This document shows, in pieces, positions 60,931-64,000 of a stretch of DNA of 64,000 nucleotides. This stretch comes from Bernardetiaceae bacterium (GTDB lineage: Bacteria; Bacteroidota; Bacteroidia; Cytophagales; Thermoflexibacteraceae). The translations under genes and the position numbers were made by a program. The notes beneath the pieces are model-generated. The model was not told the origin of the DNA. It was given only the letters and a program-made list of their open reading frames with translations, and ran no database searches. How positions within the stretch are numbered: the first letter of the stretch is position 1; each line of letters opens with the position of its first letter. The stretch lies in contig JANWWZ010000006.1 of NCBI GenBank assembly GCA_025057115.1, forward strand, positions 62,001-126,000, read 5' to 3'.

Positions 60931-61497
60931 TCAAGTAGCGGGGGAGGAACTGGCAGGCTGCTCTTGCTCCCCTACCGGCGCTTGCAGGGTAGACTCTTCT
61001 GACAAAGTCGTTTGAGAGGATGAAGGTTTTTGTACACTCTTTAAACGACCTGACATAATCATTTCCTCTTCTTCAGAAATATAGGGAATCACCTCTACAA
61101 TAGAAGTTAAATTCACATCGGTAATCTCGTAAGGCACCACCCATGTGCTTAGTTGCTCTTCTATTCGCTCAATGGCTTGACGACAGTTCTGAGCAGCTAC
61201 CAACATGAGGGAAGAAAATCGCTTTTCCTTGCCGCTGGATTGGTCTACATCTTGATAGACTACTTTGCACTTGTACCACGTTTCGCAGTCTTCGTAATTA
61301 AAAATTTCCTTAAATGCTGTCTTGGTAACACTTAAAATGAGAAAGTCGGGGATAGCGGTGCTCAAACTGCGGTAGAGCCTTGCCTCTGCATCAGTGAAGG
61401 AAACTGCGTCTACTAGGTAAGTTTCAGCGACAATTTTCATTTTGTCATTGCTTGAAACCTTAGGATATTGTATTTTGCACTGAAACCAAGTTGCCAT
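60931..61497 (-). CDS. DUF4494 family protein
   Basis: A 188-residue protein matching DUF4494, a Bacteroidota family: the start MATWFQCKIQYPK, VAETYLVDAVSFTDAEARLY, WYKCKVVYQDVDQSSGKEKR and IVEVIPYISEEEE. The C-terminal 35 residues are low-complexity (Ser/Thr/Gln/Glu-rich). Function is unknown; the two similar halves (CKIQYP and CKVVYQ strands) suggest an internal duplication. Transcribed alone. Confidence 0.85.
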   Translation of the reverse strand: MATWFQCKIQYPKVSSNDKMKIVAETYLVDAVSFTDAEARLYRSLSTAIPDFLILSVTKTAFKEIFNYEDCETWYKCKVVYQDVDQSSGKEKRFSSLMLVAAQNCRQAIERIEEQLSTWVVPYEITDVNLTSIVEVIPYISEEEEMIMSGRLKSVQKPSSSQTTLSEESTLQAPVGEQEQPASSSPAT

Positions 61498-61598
61498 ATT
61501 AAAATAGACCTGCCTTACCGCGCTGCAAGTTAAAGAAGAATTGAGGTTGTTACAAAATTTACTGACAAGTCGAAGGACATTCCAAAGTTTGCACCGCT

Positions 61599-62213
61599 AT
61601 GAAAAAAACTGCTCAAAAGGGTTCAACTTCCTTTATTAAACGACTGGAAAGAATTCACCCGCATTTGATGCTAATTTACATGGGCATTATCGGCAGTTCA
61701 CTGCTTTTTCTTTTCCTTTCGTTGTTGTTTGTTGTTACTGCAGTGCAACAACCAGCAGCTATAAACCTGCCCAAATCGTTCGCCTTTAGCACGGCAGCAC
61801 TTCTAGTAAGTAGTTATTTTGCCCACCAGTACTTGCAGCATTTCAAAAATGACCGAGCATCAGAATTGAGCCATTCAGCAAACGCTCTGTTAATCACGGG
61901 GATAGCATTTGCCATTTCTCAAATGATAGGCTGGCAAGAACTTGCAGCTAACGGTACTCTTTTCAGCGGAAAAACTACAGGTGCTTATTTATACTTGCTT
62001 TCTGGGTTGCACTTGGCTCACTTAGTAGGGGGATTGATATTCACTTTAGTACAAGCCCTTTCGGCTCGCAACCTAAAAAAGGATGCTGTCAAAGCGCTTA
62101 TCATTTTCACTAATCCATATGAACTTGTCAAAGCGCGCATGCTGGCAGTTTACTGGCATTTCTTGGATGCAGTCTGGCTGGTGCTGTTTGTTGTTTTTCT
62201 GATTTTGCTTTGA
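61599..62213 (+). CDS. Cytochrome c oxidase subunit III-like protein
   Basis: A 204-residue membrane protein with five transmembrane helices and the heme-copper oxidase subunit III features: helix 3 region with FAISQMIGWQEL, AYLYLLSGLHLAHLVGGLIF and final YWHFLDAVWLVLFV. It is stand-alone, without subunits I, II or IV next to it. It may join a cbb3/aa3-type oxidase encoded elsewhere or act as an assembly or orphan subunit. Length is close to the short 5-helix form. Confidence 0.88.
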   Translation: MKKTAQKGSTSFIKRLERIHPHLMLIYMGIIGSSLLFLFLSLLFVVTAVQQPAAINLPKSFAFSTAALLVSSYFAHQYLQHFKNDRASELSHSANALLITGIAFAISQMIGWQELAANGTLFSGKTTGAYLYLLSGLHLAHLVGGLIFTLVQALSARNLKKDAVKALIIFTNPYELVKARMLAVYWHFLDAVWLVLFVVFLILL

Positions 62214-62214
62214 G

Positions 62215-62799
62215 CTAGGTTCTACTGCGGTCTTTCATGAGTTTTTGCACAGTGATGGGGGTATAAGTAAGCATTTTCTCATAGAGGGCTTCTATGTTAT
62301 TGTCGTGTAATAGCAGGCGTCGGCATTCTGGTTTGCACAATCCTTCTTTGGCAATTGTATCAAAGAATTCTAGCAATTTATCAAAGTAATTGTTCACGTT
62401 CAAAAGCCCAATAGGTTTGTGATGCAATCCTAGTTGAGCCCAGGTGAGAATTTCAAATAAGGCTTCGCAAGTACCTATACCTCCTGGCAAGGCTAAGAAA
62501 GCGTCAGCCATTTCGAACATTCTCGTTTTTCGCTCGTGCATGCTTCTGACAATGATCAATTCATTTATTTGATTGTGCCCTATTTCTGTCTGTAGTAAGA
62601 AATCGGGAATGACGCCAGTTACCCTACCTCCTGCTTGCAAAACGGCATCTGCCAATACGCCCATGAGCCCTACTTTTGCCCCCCCGTAAATAAGGCGAAT
62701 GTTTCTTTGAGCCATAAAGTTACCTACTTGAGCAACTACTTGGCTATAAACCTGATGATGCCCCGGTTGTGCACCACAGTAAACGCAAAGGTTTTTCAT
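62215..62799 (-). CDS. LOG-family protein (cytokinin riboside 5'-monophosphate phosphoribohydrolase-like)
   Basis: A 194-residue protein of the TIGR00730/LOG family with PGGIGTCEALFE (105-116) and the SMHERKTRM motif (Arg90, Lys91), the catalytic and phosphate-binding signature. Family members cleave the N-glycosidic bond of nucleoside 5'-monophosphates. A Rossmann-like start (VYCGAQPG) fits. Its substrate in bacteria is commonly an AMP or cytokinin nucleotide. It begins one base after the oxidase gene's stop (convergent). Confidence 0.9.
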   Translation of the reverse strand: MKNLCVYCGAQPGHHQVYSQVVAQVGNFMAQRNIRLIYGGAKVGLMGVLADAVLQAGGRVTGVIPDFLLQTEIGHNQINELIIVRSMHERKTRMFEMADAFLALPGGIGTCEALFEILTWAQLGLHHKPIGLLNVNNYFDKLLEFFDTIAKEGLCKPECRRLLLHDNNIEALYEKMLTYTPITVQKLMKDRSRT

Positions 62800-62819
62800 A
62801 TCAACGAGTTGTAATTTTT

Positions 62820-63509
62820 TCAGATTACTCTTCTTGCACCACGATAGCGCGGAGCAAAGTATTCAGTGAAAATGGGCTGCTCTACCACTCCTCGGGAAGT
62901 GCTAGCATGTATGAACATAGCTTCCTGAGGAGGTCCGCCTCGTGTAACGATGCCTACGTGAGAAATTCGCATGGGATCGCTATCTGTGGTGGCGAAAAAA
63001 ACTAAGTCGCCAGGTTGGAGTTGATCTACCCCCACTGGAACTCCTTGCATGATTTGCTCTCTGGAAGAGCGCCCTAAATTGACAGGCATGCCCGCTTCCT
63101 TGAACACCAGTTGGGTGAACCCTGAGCAATCTAATCCTGTTTGTCTGGAGGTGCCACCAGGTCGGTAAGGTGTGCCGATAAATGTGCGGGCATGGGCTAG
63201 CAAGCGGTTAATCAATTCGCTGCGCTGAAGACTTTGTCCCTGAGCAGGGACGGATCTAGTAGGCTGATTGGATTTGATTAAATTGTTAAAAAAATCATCA
63301 AAAACTTGTTGATGTATTCGCAAATCTACTTGGCAGGCAGTGAGATTGCCCTTGCTGTCGCGCAAAAACTGCAACCCTTGTGTGTTGCCTGAAGCGATGA
63401 GTTTATCAAAAAAACGCTCAAACTCCTGCTGATGAGTAGTCAGGTCTATTTGCGCGCCCCAAAGATTGCCTTTGCTATCTTTCAAAAAAGTAATGCCAGG
63501 AAGTTGCAT
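62820..63509 (-). CDS. NlpC/P60 peptidoglycan hydrolase with N-terminal duplicated segment
   Basis: A 229-residue peptidase. The C-terminal NlpC/P60 domain (about 97-229) has catalytic Cys128 (GLDCSGFTQ), His184 (ISHVGIV) and a likely third His201 (MFIHAST); it cleaves gamma-D-Glu-diamino acid links in peptidoglycan. The N-terminal 90 residues are two tandem units of about 40 residues (5-44 and 45-82), each with FLxDSKGNL, Q-x-DL and HQQ-F-FF. No signal peptide is seen, unusual for this function. Confidence 0.9.
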   Translation of the reverse strand: MQLPGITFLKDSKGNLWGAQIDLTTHQQEFERFFDKLIASGNTQGLQFLRDSKGNLTACQVDLRIHQQVFDDFFNNLIKSNQPTRSVPAQGQSLQRSELINRLLAHARTFIGTPYRPGGTSRQTGLDCSGFTQLVFKEAGMPVNLGRSSREQIMQGVPVGVDQLQPGDLVFFATTDSDPMRISHVGIVTRGGPPQEAMFIHASTSRGVVEQPIFTEYFAPRYRGARRVI

Positions 63510-63634
63510 ATCCTCGTGTTGCTTGTGTTTTGATTTACCTTTGAGCTATACCACTAGCTTAATTTATAATTTTTTGCGCATAATTTGCAAAAACGCTTTT
63601 GGAGTGCAAGTTCACTTTACCATTTTTGCTTGCG

Positions 63635-64000
63635 ATGGGGTTTTCCAAACTACTAATTATACAGACGGCTTTTGTTGGTGATGTAATTTTATCAACAGCT
63701 TTGGTAGAAAAAATACGCCAAAAGTTTGGCAACAACATGCGAATAGATTTTTTGCTGCGCAAGGGCAATGAAAGTTTGTTAGAAAATCATCCGTATATTT
63801 ATCGCTTATGGGTATGGGACAAACAAAAAAATAAGTATTTCAACATGGCGCGCTTGATTTATCAATTGCGTCATCAAAAATACGATCATGTCATCAACGT
63901 ACATCGCTTTGCCACTTCTGGATTGCTTGCTGTTCTTTCTGGTGCAAAAGAAATATCAGGTTTTGTCAAAAATCCTTTCAGTGTGTTTTTTACGCACTGC
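63635..64000 (+). CDS. Glycosyltransferase family 9 (heptosyltransferase-like), 3' end outside window
   Basis: The first 122 codons of a protein that runs past the right edge. The start MGFSKLLIIQTAFVGDVILS, with TALVEKIRQKFG, HPYIYRLWVWDK and VINVHRFATSGLLA, is the family 9 pattern of ADP-heptose:LPS heptosyltransferases (WaaF/RfaF). It adds heptose or a similar sugar to the LPS core. The ATG at 63635 has a nearby purine-rich context. The sugar donor cannot be judged from this fragment. Confidence 0.85.
   Translation, partial: MGFSKLLIIQTAFVGDVILSTALVEKIRQKFGNNMRIDFLLRKGNESLLENHPYIYRLWVWDKQKNKYFNMARLIYQLRHQKYDHVINVHRFATSGLLAVLSGAKEISGFVKNPFSVFFTHC

Noticed and set aside
1-64000. tRNA, rRNA, tmRNA, SRP RNA, riboswitch (TPP near pnuC), integrase, prophage or transposase genes
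   Set aside because: None of the expected sequences or coding motifs were found on reading both strands; a model-based search would be needed to be certain.

Overview
The window is a 64 kb stretch of a Bacteroidota chromosome, most like Cytophagales or a close relative. Evidence for this is a SusC/SusD pair, Bacteroidota-type promoter elements (TTG then TAnnTTTG), few Shine-Dalgarno sequences, and many families largely confined to the phylum (GSCFA, DUF2851, DUF4494, DUF5686, DUF4199, LytTR regulators, secreted LRR proteins). Genes are closely packed on both strands. No rRNA, tRNA, CRISPR array, transposase or prophage was seen. Both ends cut genes: ligA at the left and a family 9 glycosyltransferase at the right.

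Layout. 0-3.2 kb: end of ligA, a polytopic membrane protein and a family 4 glycosyltransferase in an overlapping run. 3.2-7.7 kb: SusC/SusD outer-membrane uptake pair. 7.7-16.5 kb: cytidine deaminase, free-methionine sulfoxide reductase, MetZ, an ECF sigma factor, a divergent nitrilase, endonuclease III, a lytic transglycosylase, MsrA, a thioesterase and a WbqC-like protein. 16.5-19.1 kb: clpC. 19.1-19.9 kb: repeat locus A. 19.9-26.7 kb: ugd, rpiB, a secreted LRR protein, efp with an unusual tip loop, a peroxiredoxin, pnuC and pckA. 26.8-33.7 kb: an M16 peptidase, exbB-exbD-tonB, carB and a HAD phosphatase. 33.8-37.5 kb: a minus-strand set with menA, two conserved secreted proteins and lgt, then a DUF4199 membrane protein. 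37.5-38.0 kb: repeat locus B. 38.0-39.9 kb: a LytTR response regulator, a candidate structured RNA and hemB. 40-51 kb: DUF1080, GSCFA, DUF2490, an acetyltransferase-nitrilase fusion, an SDR, DUF2851, an M20 dipeptidase, plsC and a DUF5686 outer-membrane protein. 51-64 kb: tadA, an aldo/keto reductase, a SPOR lipoprotein, a type III polyketide synthase-methyltransferase pair, a DnaJ-TPR protein, pabA/trpG, an ALDH7 dehydrogenase, a TM2-DUF4178 protein, a globin, DUF4494, a cytochrome oxidase subunit III-like protein, a LOG family protein, an NlpC/P60 peptidase and the partial glycosyltransferase.

Most of the content is housekeeping: envelope biogenesis (lgt, plsC, ugd, glycosyltransferases, NlpC/P60, transglycosylase), TonB-powered uptake (SusCD with ExbB/ExbD/TonB), sulfur and redox repair (MetZ, two Msr enzymes, peroxiredoxin), and cofactor or nucleotide metabolism (hemB, menA, pnuC, carB, cdd).

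The feature that known genes do not explain is the repeat family. A core of about 105 bp is flanked by a 21-bp tandem repeat and by perfect 10-bp inverted repeats. It occurs at two places 18 kb apart, in opposite orientation, both times between two convergent genes. Other points worth a second look are the type III PKS operon, the structured RNA candidate behind hemB, the EF-P tip with Asn, an endonuclease III with an incomplete iron-sulfur ligand set, and a nitrilase with Arg where the catalytic Lys is expected.
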